A program made the translations under genes and the position numbers. From contig JASDFA010000018.1 of the NCBI GenBank assembly GCA_035772735.1, forward strand, positions 58,496,001 through 58,560,000: a stretch of DNA of 64,000 bases, written 5' to 3'. This DNA comes from Datura wrightii (Eukaryota; Streptophyta; Magnoliopsida; Solanales; Solanaceae). Positions 1-10,850 of the stretch are shown in pieces (position 1 is the stretch's first letter; each line of letters begins with the position of its first letter). Under the pieces are notes generated by a model. The model ran no database searches and was not told the origin of the DNA. It saw only the letters and a program-made list of their open reading frames with translations.

Positions 1-781
1 GATCAAGCATAAAAACAACAATAATGAAGAATGTAAGACAAAACAACAATTAACGACTCAAACCAAAACGAATTCATGCAATTACAATCATTTCAGGTGG
101 CCTCAACCCTAAAGGAAGGGTTTTAGCCACTCATGTTCGTACAAACACTCATAAACATGTTTAGAGTAGTGTACTTAGAATAATAATTAAAGGAGAATGA
201 AATATAATCAACCCTAGTTAGATTTCTTCACTTCTCCCTTCGCTCCTTTACGGTTTCCCAAAGTTATTTTGTGATAAATGATTTTAGAATCTAAGGGTTC
301 AATTTATACTATGCTGAAAAAATGCAAAATTTGTCCTGTGGTGGAACAGCTCCGTGGCACGGAGGCTATAACGGAGATTTTCCTTCGTGCCACGTTGGTG
401 AACTGCTCTATGGCACGGAGGTAATGCGGCTGCACACTGGTTTGGCAGCCCCTGCTCATATAAATTAATTCTTTGCTCCGTGGCACGTTGTTGAACGCCC
501 CAATGCTTCTCTGTGACACGGAGTTGACTCCAAATGTCCCATTTAGCTTTTCTCATCATCCATAATCCATCCCTTAACCTTTATCTTCAATATTAGGACC
601 ATTATATTCACTTTGAGCTCCATACATTGGCAATTTCAACCTACAAAGAGAGCTAATCATATTTGTTAGTCCATGGCCACAAATTACACAAAATACATGA
701 GATTATTCTTAAATTAAGGTACAACATGGGTAAAACATGGGTATAAAATAGTATTTGGGCATGTAAATATGCCCAAGATCA
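1..781 (-). mobile_element. Element A: partial Athila-type LTR
   Basis: On the minus strand the LTR begins at 781 with TGATCTTGGGCA followed by the inverted GGGCA/TGCCC start, as in the LTRs of B, C and I. A TATA-like TATAAATT (301-308) followed by TTGAAC matches TATAAATAGAAC of B. The block near 90-180 (GTGGCC..AACCCT..TAGCCACTCATG) aligns with the reverse complement of the LTR leader of C. The window edge cuts off the rest, so no PBS or coding part is visible. It is clearly more diverged than B and C. Its outer edge abuts a chromovirus LTR, which suggests insertion into that LTR; the other flank is not visible. Confidence 0.75.
301..540 (-). promoter_or_regulatory. U3 promoter region of A: GC dyad repeats and TATA
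   Basis: GC-rich repeats of the type CTCCGTGGCACGGAGG and CGTGCCACGTTG (about 345-530) lie just upstream, on the minus strand, of TATAAATT at 301-308. The spacing and motif type match the promoter regions of B, C, D, G and I. Function is inferred from position only. Confidence 0.5.
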
Positions 782-1079
782 CTTGTCAAATGACACCATG
801 AGTCTTACTATGAGTCGTGGTCACCGACCGTGCCTTGAACCCTTTCTAAATCCCACCCCATGATTGGACCTAATGAGTCATTACATGAAGTAACGAGTTA
901 AGACTTGACTCATTGAATCTAGATTGGTAAACTTAGCACTACTTACCAGGGGTCATGTCATGATTCATAACACCTCATCACGAGTCGTGATGTGACTCAT
1001 TTATGAGATTTTTTCCCTTTTCTGTTGATTTCTATTTTAAGTCTAAGATCTCATCTTAGGTACTTTGAGGGTTCTTCCT
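782..1079 (-). repeat. Chromovirus LTR fragment, family H
   Basis: This stretch aligns along its length with 52460-52739, the start of the H LTR. Shared blocks include ATGACACCATGAGTC, GTGCCTTGAACC, CACGAGTCGTGATGTGACTC and the terminal TTTGAGGGTT. About 40 bases are present here and absent in the right copy. The LTR start on the minus strand lies near 1079; the other end is cut by element A at 781/782. It may be the 3' LTR of the same old element whose 5' LTR is at 50594-52739, or a separate copy. Confidence 0.65.
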
Positions 1080-1177
1080 AATCGTTTGTCTATGGATGAA
1101 AAGTTTTACTAAGGTTTACCTTTGAACCCAAACCTCTCTAAAATGACTTCCAAAACTGGGTAGTGAACTGTGAGCCT
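1080..1177. other. Short unassigned spacer
   Basis: Ninety-eight bases between the H-family LTR edge and the LTR of F. On the minus strand it could be the last internal bases before the H-type 3' LTR, but I see no clear polypurine tract. Confidence 0.3.
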
Positions 1178-2204
1178 TGTCGTGCCCCACCTTGGGAGGC
1201 GTAACTGGAACCTTATGCCATACTGGACCCTGAGCTGACCTAGATGGACATATACATTTCTAGTGCATACCAGCAACACGCAGTCAAGGAAACAATCAAG
1301 TATATCTCAGCTTAAACATAGCCATAGGCCGACAATGCCGCAACATACACCTGCACAGAAATAGCTAACCTAACAGTTGCATTAATAACGTCATCCTATG
1401 CGGGTTAACAAGAACACCGTGTTGTCTAAATCATATCAAAAAGAAGACAGGCATAGATATACATATATACAACCAGTAATGCTGCCAACTAATAATACAA
1501 CTAGACCCCACATGGCCAACAACCCATGTCTAATACAACCCGTAGTCTGCAAGCCTCTATAGAATAAGTCACTGGCTGGGACAAGGCCCCAACCTACCTA
1601 AAAACTGGACAGCAAAAACCAAACGAACCTCAAAAGTATGGCAACTCCAGAAGAAGGGAGTTGACCACTCTATTGAGTCTGAACGACTATTAGGGAGGTC
1701 TTGAAACCTAACTGGCTGAATGTGCAGACAAGTATGCAGCACCCTATGCGTGGACGTCAGTACAACATATATCGAGTATGTAAGGAAATAATAAGCTAGA
1801 ACTGAAATTGATAATAAGAACTGAATGTAAATAGCTATAAGATTCATAAAATAACCTAAACAATCTCATCTGCACAATTATATACTAACAAACATTAGAC
1901 AAATAAGAACCTAACCTAGCCCCCATAAGCCTGGCAGGTACAAACAATCAAACAATAACCTACCTGGCCCCCATAAGCCATGTCAAGTAAAATCCAATCT
2001 GTATACCCCTATCAGTACCAGTGTAGCCCTGAAGGTATTTTGTAGTTTATCTTAAACTAGCCCTACACAAGCAATCAACATACATCTGTGTGATGTTTTG
2101 TAGCTCAACTGTAACTAGCCCTTTATAGGTAATCAATGTGTACCTATAAGTATCCCCTTAGGCAATCAATGTATCTCCGTATATTGCCCCTCAAGTGACT
2201 GCAG

Positions 2205-2345
2205 GTGAGCACATGGGGCTCCTGTATCTATATCTTGAGCCCTTTGGACTCCTGTAATTGTATCTTGAGCACTCTGACTCCTTTAACTATATCTAAGACT
2301 TCTGAGCTCCTGTAACTACAGCCCGAGCACACAAGGCTCTTTTGA
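2205..2345. repeat. Decayed tandem repeats within the LTR of F
   Basis: Three to four imperfect units of about 40 bases, each with GGACTCCTGTA..TATCTTGAGC or a variant. They are the clearest part of a longer, more decayed repetitive stretch covering roughly 1920-3500. Confidence 0.45.
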
Positions 2346-4140
2346 AGGTCAATAATACCAACTCAGGCATAAAGGAAGTCGGTAAGGGCACCAGACTTCA
2401 AATGGCTCTGCAAGCCTCAATATCGCCGCTTTAAACTTCATATTGCTCTGTGAGCACAACATAGCCCCATAGGCACTTCATAATTATATGTCGCTCCTTG
2501 AGTGGCCTGTATAGAAGCAAACAGGCCTAACTTATGTATTTGCATATCGCTCGGTGAGCGTAGCATAGCCTCTTAGGCCTAAAAAGCAACTGTTACTTTC
2601 CCCTATAGCAACCTGTACAACATCCAACAAGTATATCCTATGTGTCCAAAACTAGCCAGATAGTCATGAAGTTAATTATAGAGTCAACTAGTCTAGAAGG
2701 AAAAGAGGCAGGGTCCGGAGTGACCTGAACGATAATCTGAATGTCATAGTGGTACAATAATGGCTTATAAGTGAACAGTAAAGTCGTAGGCGACCAACTA
2801 TATGGTTCCTTCGCCTAAAATGACTACAGGGCTGCTAATTACAAGATATGATTCTAAGCAGTCAACCACAACAGCCTCACAAGCAGTCACAACGACTATT
2901 AACCCAAAGATAGAACTATAATACTAAGATTCTAGCCCTACAGGCGTCAATCTGTTCTGTCCAGATAGAATATATCTCATGTAAGCAACTTGTAGCCCCA
3001 TAGGTAGGTATATTTAAGTTTAGCCCTTTTAGGAAACATGTACATAGGCATCTGCTTAAGTAGATAGAAGCCTTGGCCCAATGTTTGATAGCTGATAAGA
3101 TCACTAGTTAGGGTATCACATAGTCCATCAAATTACTAACAGTTAGGGTGGTTTCTTGAGTGACCTATACGAAAAGTTGTAAGTTGTATGAAGCTTATAC
3201 GGTCATTGGCAATAAGTAGTTTATCTAACAACCTATCACTCAATTCATTAGGCAATCCTGGTGCCACTAACTCAAAGGTAAGATTGTATTACTAAGATTC
3301 TAGCCCTGTAGGAGTCAAGGTACACCAATGACCTATAGGCGAACTTTATAATATATATAGGCGTCAAAATAGAAAGTTATATCACCACGTTGTGCCCTAT
3401 GTTGCCCAATTTAACAAAGATGCTCAACAACTAACCACAGCCTCTATGGCCTCGGTAGGGCAGCAAATCCTCACTAGCCCCTCTAAACGGCAATAAAATA
3501 AATAGGTAATCTTTATGTCGCTTCTAGAAAGAGGCAAAGCTAAATACAGTCAATCCCGACAAGGGAGACTACACTAGAACATCAGTTTATCTCATAACAG
3601 CTAATCACAACATACATAAACATGAACTACTATGAGAGCACAAGTCGTATCAACTATACATCGAGGATAACTTGTTGAAAGAGGTTAGCCATAACATATC
3701 TCAATTGTCGAACTCTACTCTACTACTCCTGCTTTGATTAAGAACTCATAATCCCTCCATATCATAGTTTATACGTCAAGGGAATAGGACTATTCTACTT
3801 CAAGATGTAGGCCAACAACATTATCAAGCAAAACACAATGGCAACAAGTTATAATAGGTTTAACTCGGCGAAACCTTACAAATTCTTATACATTAGAAGG
3901 GTAGAAGTACTTAATATCACTTGTGGACATTCTTTTCTTAGATTGAGATGATTTCTATGACTTCTAATTCAAAGATTCAACTCCACGGGTACGTTCTTCG
4001 TAGGTAAGAAGAATTTATAATTATACAAGATTTGATAGCTTAATTTACCTTCAACTTATGAGAAACTAGAGAGGGAAAATCACTAAGGCCACTTCTCTAT
4101 TTGGGGAAATATTTTAAATGATTCAACATCACACAACTTA

Positions 4141-4345
4141 AATATATATATATGGGAGGCGGTGGCTAAGGTCCACGATGCACCTCCCATCGCAGCGGAG
4201 CAGCGGCGTGGCTCGTTGCTCTGTACGTGGGAGAGGGGTGCGCAGCGCGGCGCCCGTAGCACCTGCCTCCAGCTCCTTCCACCCGCTCGCTTGATAATGC
4301 GGTCTGACGTTCCACCTTTGACCCTTTTCCCACATGTTGCACTCC
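4141..4345 (-). promoter_or_regulatory. U3 promoter region of F: TATA run and GC-rich block
   Basis: A TATATATATATA run (4141-4153) is preceded on the minus strand by about 190 bases of GC-rich sequence (4155-4345) with GCCACGCCGCTG and GCGATGGGAGG. Position relative to the LTR start matches the GC module plus TATA of D and G, but the motif itself has decayed or differs: I do not see an intact CCGTGACACG. Frames that run through the GC block on both strands are judged a by-product of low stop density. Confidence 0.45.
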
Positions 4346-4406
4346 AAGAATTCTCAACATGCACACACTCACATTGATAGACAATGAAAACTTATGAGAT
4401 ATAACA

Positions 4407-4440
4407 TAATTACCCCCTTAGGGACATTTATCCTTGAATG
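4407..4440 (-). other. Polypurine tract and hairpin of F
   Basis: On the minus strand, CATTCAAGGATAAATG (4425-4440), a damaged hairpin, is followed by a purine run AAGGGGG and the LTR start at 4406. The intact form of this hairpin occurs at the same place in D and G. Confidence 0.6.
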
Positions 4441-4706
4441 TAATTCAATCTTAAGAGACTTAGTCCTTAGGCATTGCCAGAAATTTTTTGGCAGAGTCTC
4501 CTCTGTAATATGGACTATCTGAAAACCTGAAATGCGGAGAAGTCCAACATAGGCATCTCACAGGACGCTACAACAACTATATAGCATAGCACCACAAAAT
4601 ATAAGTGAGAAACCAACAATAATGATAACAAAGGCAACAAACAACATCTGAGAACTACCTCTCCTCAACTGTAAATGTCTGGGTCAGTGTGTTATCATCA
4701 TAGAGT

Positions 4707-5148
4707 CTAAAACAAGTGAGGGTATCTAGATCTCATGTCGTCATCAGCTTCCCAAGTCATTTCCTCTATATTTTTATTCCTCCATAAGACTTTAACAGAA
4801 GCTACATCTTTGGTCCTCAATCTACAAATGTGACAATCTAGTATAGAAATTGGAGTCTCTTCATTGGACAACTCCTTTGTGATCTGAACATCCTCGACTG
4901 GGACAACCCGAGAAGCATCTCCTATGAACTTTCGTAGCATTGATATGTGAAAGATTGGATGAACAGATTCTAGCCCTAAAGGTAATTCTAACACATAAGC
5001 CACTTGGCCTATCTTCCGGAGGATCCGGTATAGCCCAATGAATCTAGGGCTAAGCTTGCCCTTCTTGCCAAATCTCACAACGCCCTTCATAGGCGAAACT
5101 TTCAGGAATACCTAGTCATCAACATAAAAATCTAAGTCCCTACACCAT
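4707..5148 (-). pseudogene. Integrase C-terminus with chromodomain-like tail (F), truncated
   Basis: The minus-strand translation reads through VFLKVSPMKG, RFIGLYRI, HPIFHISMLRKF and ends in a chromodomain-like segment with VKVLWRNKN and EEMTWEADDDM. This is the C-terminal end of a Tekay/Del integrase, which binds DNA and, in chromoviruses, is thought to steer integration to chromatin through the chromodomain. An in-frame stop lies just upstream of VFLKVSP (about 5111). The tail is intact here, whereas in D it carries a stop and in E it is deleted. E interrupts the gene at 5148; the next codons upstream (SRQKSY) resume at 42549. A fossil, not a functional gene. Confidence 0.8.
5144..5148. repeat. 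Left target-site duplication of E (decayed)
   Basis: ACCAT flanks the E 5' LTR; the right flank (42549-42553) is GCCGC. Both align to the same five bases (GCCGC) in the integrase of D. The three differences are all C-to-T or G-to-A changes. Confidence 0.6.
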
Positions 5149-5220
5149 TGTAATACCCTAGGAACCCAAGGATCAGACCCTGGAGTCAAACGGGAAAAAA
5201 TCTGGAAAATGGCACTTCAG

Positions 5221-5575
5221 TTGCAGGAAGAGTCGTTGGACGACTGATGAGGAGACCCCACGAGTCGTCAAGTGACTCGTGGGAAGTCCTGGAGGAAGTG
5301 AAGTATTGAGGTCCCCACGAGTGAGGGAACGACTCGTGGTCAGCCACCACGAATCGTCATGTTAGTCGTGGGGGTGAGGGTGAAGATTAATTGGGAGAAT
5401 GGGACAGTGTACCTGACGGAAGGTGACCAAGAGTTGTTGTATCGAGGCACGAGTCGTCATGTCCCCATTACGATCCCTATCAGAGTTATTATCCAGTGTA
5501 CTTGACGAGTGACTCAACGAATCATTGCCCGTCCTAACGAGTCGTCAAGTCACCCATTAGGGTCACCTGAAAGTT
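5221..5575 (+). promoter_or_regulatory. Array of CACGAGTCGT/ACGACTCGTG dyads in U3 of E
   Basis: At least eight copies or half-copies of CACGAGTCGT-like and reverse-complement ACTCGTGG-like motifs lie within 350 bases, for example near 5256, 5273, 5317, 5331, 5348, 5448 and 5538. Position at the 5' end of the LTR suggests a U3 enhancer. The same motif recurs in the LTR of H. The E 3' LTR lacks the array because of the deletion. Confidence 0.5.
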
Positions 5576-6339
5576 ATTTTCTATGAATTAGTAAGGGCCT
5601 TCTCGTAATTTTCTAAGTTCCTAAGACCTATACTATCTCATTTAATGCTTGCTTTTAGTGGGTTTTAAGCAGGGCAAAACCTATTCTAAGTCATTCTTCC
5701 CATGCATGCAAGTTTGAAGGTTTGAAGAGAGGATTCAAGGCAAAATCTCAAGGTTTCCATTGGAATCTCAGCTTGGGCAATTACAGGGTGTTAGAATTCA
5801 CCATTTCCGGGTATGTAAGATTATGAGTGGGTGCTTCCTTCCACACCCATGCCCAATTTATATCAAAACATGATGAATTGCCTATCATCAAGTATGGGGT
5901 TTCTACCCAATTGCATAATTCTTCAATCTCTATCATGGGTATGATTAGATTATATTTATATTGATGAATTGTGAAGCTTGGGCAGATTTTAAATTGTTTT
6001 AAATCCAAATTGTGGTTTCTAAATTATGAAATTGAATGCCCATGGATGAGAAGTTCATTAAAGAAGAGAATGATGTTGAATGTAAGAAGATGATGAGATT
6101 TAATGATGAAAAGCATGTTTCTAAAGCTACCCATGATTATGATATTGTTTTTCAAAATGAAATGAGTAGATCTTAGTATGATAAAGCTTTGGGAAACGCC
6201 CACATGTTGATTTAAAGTGATGATTTTCCCGACATAAGCTTACCACATGATTTGGAGTGAAGTCTCCCAAATTTCATAAAACTCTAGCTTGTGGTATGTT
6301 TCGAAATGAAGCTTTCCATATGCATGAATTCATAATAGA

Positions 6340-6575
6340 GGTGTATGTAATTATTGAGATTTGTCAAAGGACAATGTTGAGCTTCATTTTCATATGATGT
6401 CGAGTCTATGCATGATTTTGTTATTGAGCTTTGTCAATAGACAATGTTCAGCTTCGTTTCATACGATGTTGAGTTATGCATGATTTCATATTGAGCTTCT
6501 TCATTAGACGATGTTTAGCTTCGTCAATTGAAGATGTTGAGCTTCGTTATATACGATGTGGAGCATTTCATGTTT
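6340..6575 (+). repeat. Tandem repeat in LTR of E
   Basis: About three imperfect units of about 70 bases, each with TTGAGCTT.GTCA..AGACAATGTTGAGCTTC followed by ATACGATGTTGAG and TGCATGATTT. The same array is in the 3' LTR at about 41330-41550. Confidence 0.7.
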
Positions 6576-7545
6576 TGGAAGAAGAGTCTAGCACCGAGCG
6601 GGTTAAGGGTCAACCACCCTATGCCCCAGAACTACGGGCCAACATAGGTTGATACTATTATATTATTGGGACCTCCCTTGTGAGCTATCCCTGGCCCAGT
6701 TGGCCCTTGAGCTTGATATCGATATCATGGTAGTGTCCTTAGCCCTAGCAAAGTTTTGGATGGCTCTGCCCACTTGAGTGTGATAGTCAGGACCACGTAA
6801 GCTCTATCGTTTAGTCTATATCATTTAGATTTGCATATTCATTACTCATGATGATTACTTTACACATGCATGTTCTAAAAGCAAGGTTTGACTCATTGTT
6901 TAGCTTTTCAATATAAATATTATATTTCATCTTTGAGTTATTTGAATCAGTCATGATGTTATAAAGCTATGCATGGTCATGTTAGGATGAGACTGTGATT
7001 TCAGAAAGATTGCATGTATGCCCTCCCTCTCATGTTGAAAGCGTATAATATGTTATGAAATGTTGTAAAGGATTTATTTTACTTGAGCAGTTTTACTTAC
7101 CTTGCATACTCGGTACATTCCACATACTGACCGCATACTTTCTATGTTGTATCGTTTCATGATACAGGCCCCGGCTCACAGCTTCAGCCCCTCTATTAGA
7201 CAGCTTTTTGGAGTTAGTATATGCTGCGTGATTGGTGAGTCCTCATCTTTCGAGGACTAGACTTTTAGTTTCTTTTGTGCATTTTAGTTTCGGTATTGTT
7301 GAGTTAGTTGGGGGTTTTGTCCCATCAACTCGTCCAGACTAGAGGCTTTTCAGACTTATATATGTGCAGCTTCAGATGTTATTCTGATGTTATGTTGAAT
7401 TAGACTTCTGCTGAGTTATACTGATGATTTCTTAAGTTTATCGAATGAGTTAGTTGTACGCTTATGCCATGGGTCAACTTGGGGTCTCTCGGGGTCCCTT
7501 GTCCCATGTCTACGATCAAAGTCTACGCTCGGGTCGTGACAAATT

Positions 7546-7557
7546 TGGTATCAGAGC
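7546..7557 (+). other. Primer binding site of E (tRNA-Met type)
   Basis: TGGTATCAGAGC starts four bases after the LTR end. This is the sequence complementary to the 3' end of initiator tRNA-Met, usual for chromoviruses. Confidence 0.9.
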
Positions 7558-7750
7558 CATAGGTTTGAAGTTTCCTAGGGAGTCTGAAAGCCGCGTTAGG
7601 TAGAGTCTTTTTCATGGGTGTGAAGCCTGCCACACTTATGACAAAGAGGCTACTAGACATTTTAGGAAATGTTCCTTTCTTTCATGATCTATGTTGTGCG
7701 ATGAAGATCCCTTCTATCCTCTAATTCATGCTATTCGCAATTGCAGAATC

Positions 7751-8626
7751 ATGACTCCTAGAAGGACGAATAGAAGGAGGAATGGAGGTGGTGAAGGCTA
7801 AGAGGATGGAAACGGTCATGAGCATCAGCCATCCCCACCAGTTCAGGAGCCTCAGGCACCGGAGCCAGTCGCTCATGCTGAGTTCCAAGCTGCCATTTAG
7901 ATGCTTGCGCAGGCCTTGACCGCTCAAGTCAATCAGCATACCATTGCCCATGTTCCACAAAATGGCAATGCGGCAGCGACTCGAGTTAGGGACTTCTTGA
8001 GGATGAACCCACCAGAGTTTCTGGGGTCCAAGGTAGATGAGGACCTACATGATTTCATTGATGAGATTGTCAAGATCACCCAGGTTATGGGAGTGAGTAG
8101 TGTTGAGTGCGCAGAGTTGGCCTCCTACCAGTTCAAGGGGGTTGCACATATTTGGTTCCGCTAGTGGAAGGACAATAGGGTCGTAGGAGTGGGTCCGATC
8201 ACATGGGAGGAGTTTCAGATTGCATTCCTAGATTGGTTCTTCCCTCGAGAGATGAGGGAGTTGAAAGCAGTTGAGTTCGTGAATTTAAAGCAAGGAAGGA
8301 TGATTGTTCAGGAGTACGCCCTTGAGTTCACCCGCCTGTCTAAGTATGCCCCGGAGTTAGTGGCTGACTTGAGGGCGTAGGTGTGTAGGTTTGTGCATGG
8401 TATAGCAGGATATTTGGACAAGGACTACAGGACAACTACACTCCATCAAGACATGGACTTCGATCATATGGTGCTATATGCTCAACAGATGAGGCAGCAC
8501 ATTCGAGGGAGAGGGAGGCCAAGAGGGTCAGGACTGAGGACCACATATTCCCTCAGTAGAGGTCAGGTGGTGGACACCGACAGCAGACCCACCAGAGATC
8601 ATCAGCCCCAGCATCTTCAGTGCTGA
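7751..8626 (+). pseudogene. gag of element E, with stops
   Basis: ATG at 7751 begins MTPRRTNRRR, the usual basic start of these gags. The capsid-type retrotransposon gag region follows, with [39 protein letters not shown] and the YALEFTRLSKYAPEL segment. Gag assembles the virus-like particle that packages the RNA. The frame has in-frame stops at 7799, 7898, 8162 and 8378 and ends at 8624; the CCHC part follows in another frame. No intact product is possible. Confidence 0.85.
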
Positions 8627-8639
8627 GTGTGCCATCTAG

Positions 8640-9501
8640 GCCCAAACATGATTAGAGAGGGCGAGTGTCAGGCTCGAGGGATCATAGCACTAGGCTTGCA
8701 AACTCCAGTATTCTAGTTTGTCGCAGGTGCAACTGAGGGCACACAGGCCAGTGTTTGGCAGGGTCAGGAGTGTGTTTTGGATGTGGGCAGCCTGGACATA
8801 TGCTTAGAGATTGTCCTATTGCGATACAGGATCAGGTTGGGGGCCGAGGCCCAGCTTCTAGTTAGTAGCCCCACCCCCACGCACAGTACATCAGGGGGGC
8901 ATCTACTAGCACAACTGACAGGCAACACCAGAATAGATTCTATATCTTAGCCACTCGTCAGGAGCAGGAGGCCTCACCAGATGTAGTCACTGGTATGTTG
9001 AGAGTTTTTCATGTTGATGTATATGCATTGCTATATCTAGGGGCTACCCTATCCTTTGTGACACCATACGTAGCCAGTAGCTCCGGAGTCAGTCCCGATG
9101 TCTTATCAAAGCCCTTCTCAATTTCTACTCTAGTAGGTGACTCAGTTATAACTAGACGGGTGTATGGAGGTTACCCAGTCTCAGTCCTTTATAAGGTCAC
9201 CTCAGCAGACTTGATAGAGTTAGCCATGACTGATTTTGATGTTATTCTGGGAATGGATTGGCTATTTCAATGCTATGCTTCAATTAATTGTAGAACCTGG
9301 TCATTAGAGATGAGATTTTGGAGTGAGCCAGTATTAGAGTGGAAAGGTAGTTCAGTTGTGCCTGCAGGTCGATTTATTCCCTACCTTAAGGCCAGGAAGA
9401 TGATTTCTAAGGGTTGTATGTACCATCTAGTTAGGGTTAAGGATGTAGATTCCAAAACCCCGACTATCCAGTCTGTCCCAGTAGTATGTGAGTTTCCATA
9501 G
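8640..9501 (+). pseudogene. CCHC zinc knuckle and protease of element E
   Basis: The nucleocapsid knuckle CFGCGQPGHMLRDC lies at 8773-8814, one frame away from gag. The retropepsin-like protease follows from about 8950 (GATLSFVTPYVA, ILGMDWL). Its active site should read D-T/S-G, but the catalytic Asp codon is TAT (Tyr) at 9034-9036 and the next residue is Leu, so the protease could not work. The ILGMDWL block of the second half is intact. The frame stops at 9499, shortly before the RT linker (PYRMAP near 9595). Compare D, whose protease keeps its Asp. Confidence 0.85.
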
Positions 9502-10850
9502 GTCTTTCCTAATGATTTGCCAAGTGTCCCTCCTAAGAGGGAGATTGATTTCAGTATAGATCTTCTTCTCGACATGCAGCCTATACCTATTCTACCTTAC
9601 AGAATGGCTCCAGCTGAGCTAAAAAAGTTGAAGGATTAGTTGAAGGACCTGCTAGATAAGGGTTTTATTAGGCCGAGTAAGTCTCCACGGGGTGCACCAG
9701 TGTTATTTATACGGAAGAAGGATGGTTCGCTTCGGATGTGTATTGACTACCGGCAGTTGAATAAGGTTACCATCAAGAACAGGTATCCCTTACCCAATAT
9801 TGATGATTTTTTTAATCAGCTTCAGGGATCCAAGTGTTTCTCCAAGATTGATCTTAGGTCCGGGTATCACCAACTCAGGGTTTGGGAGAGTGACATCCCA
9901 AAGATCGCTTTAGGACTCGGTATGGTCACTACGAATTTGTTGGTATGTATTTTGGACTAGCCAATGCCCCAGCATCTTTTATGGATCTAATGAACAGGTT
10001 GTTCAAGGCATATTTAGACATGTTCATGATTGTGTTCATTGATGACATCGTTATATACTCTCGGAGCAAGGAGGAGCATGTCGCTCACTTGAGAATAGTT
10101 CTTCAAACCCTCAAGGATCATCAGTTATATGCGAAGTTCAGCAAATGTGAGTTTTGGTTGGACTCAGTGGCATTTCTAGTCCATGTAGTATCAGGTGAGG
10201 GCATAAAAGTAGACTCTCAAAAGATCGAGGCGGTAAAGAATTGGCCTAAACCAGTGAACCCATCAGATGTGAGGAGCTTTTTGGGCTTAGCGAGCTACTA
10301 TCTGAGATTTGTGGAGGGTTCTCATCTATTTCTGCACCATTGATAAAGTTTACTCAGAAGAAGGTGAATTTTCGATGGTCGGGGGCTTGTGAGAGAAGCT
10401 TCCAAGAGTTGAAGATCCGACTCACTTCAGCACAAGTGTTGACCCTACCTGAGGGTACTGATGGTTTTGTGGTGTATTGTGATGCTTCACGAGTTAGACT
10501 TAGGTGTGTGTTGATGCAGCATGGGAAAGTGATCGCATATGCCTCGAGATAGTTGAAGGTTCATGAAAAGAACTACCCGACCCATGATCTTGAGTTGGCT
10601 ACAGTGGTGCATTGAATATATGGCGGCATTACTTGTATGGGGGATGTATTTACGGATCACAAGAGCTTGCAATATGTGTTCACGCAGAAGGATCTCAATC
10701 TTCGGCAAAGTAGGTGGTTGGAGTTACTAAAGGACTATGATATGAGTGTCCTTTACCACCCGGGCAAGGCTAATATAGTAGCGGATGCACTTAGTAGGCT
10801 CTCTATGGAGAGTGTGTCCCACGTGGATGAGGGAATGAAGGAGTTGGTGA
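9502..10850 (+). pseudogene. Reverse transcriptase and RNase H of element E
   Basis: RT motifs in order: [70 protein letters not shown] and the catalytic FIDDIV (GATGAC at 10041). The RNase H region follows with YCDASR and [10 protein letters not shown]. Frameshifts lie near 9900 and 10330, and stops are at 9637 and 10550. The RT active site itself is preserved, so decay came from frame damage rather than loss of the catalytic pair. Confidence 0.85.

Larger units (their letters stand above)
1178..4406 (-). repeat. 3' LTR of element F
   Basis: The LTR starts on the minus strand with TGTTATATCTC at 4406 and ends with GGGGCACGACA at 1178, so it has TG..CA ends. At 3.2 kb it is longer than the 2.6-2.8 kb LTRs of G and D, with which it shares organisation: TATA-preceded GC-rich U3, and the CCCCATAAGCC block (here near 1922 and 1970). 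The interior is a decayed series of short similar segments built on TAGCCC..TAGGC and GAGC..CTCCTGTA. No gene is present; short open frames in it are not supported as coding. Confidence 0.75.
1178..5148 (-). mobile_element. Element F: 3' part of a Tekay/Del-like chromovirus, split by E
   Basis: In minus-strand order this holds the integrase C-terminus with chromodomain-like end (to 4707), a 3' noncoding stretch resembling that of D (the GGCAGAG..CCTGTAATATGGACTATC block near 4490-4520), a hairpin and polypurine tract, and a complete 3' LTR. Upstream of 5148 the element is interrupted by E; its integrase continues at 42549-42640 beyond E. The 5' half of F is not found: past about 42640 the sequence belongs to the oppositely oriented element G. 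The five bases flanking the LTR end are AGCCT (1173-1177), but the other TSD copy is missing. Confidence 0.75.
5149..7541 (+). repeat. 5' LTR of element E
   Basis: Runs from TGTAATACCCTAGG to TCGGGTCGTGACA, 2393 bases. The part from 5554 on aligns with the split 3' LTR (12222-12840 and 41174-42548). It contains a dyad array in U3, a tandem repeat near 6340-6575, and no gene. Confidence 0.9.

Noticed and set aside
4141..4153. TA microsatellite as a marker-type repeat only
   Set aside because: Its position just downstream of the GC block and at the place of TATA in D and G makes a TATA region the better reading.
4138..4384. Overlapping open frames on both strands in the GC-rich block of the F LTR
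   Set aside because: Several frames are open at once because the block is GC-rich with few stops. It sits upstream of TATA in an LTR, and no frame is conserved in D or G.
5221..5575. CRISPR-like array
   Set aside because: Repeats are short, irregularly spaced, imperfect and on both strands, within a plant LTR; no cas genes.
6340..6575. Satellite DNA
   Set aside because: Only about three units, and the same block recurs at the same place in the other LTR of E, so it is part of the LTR.
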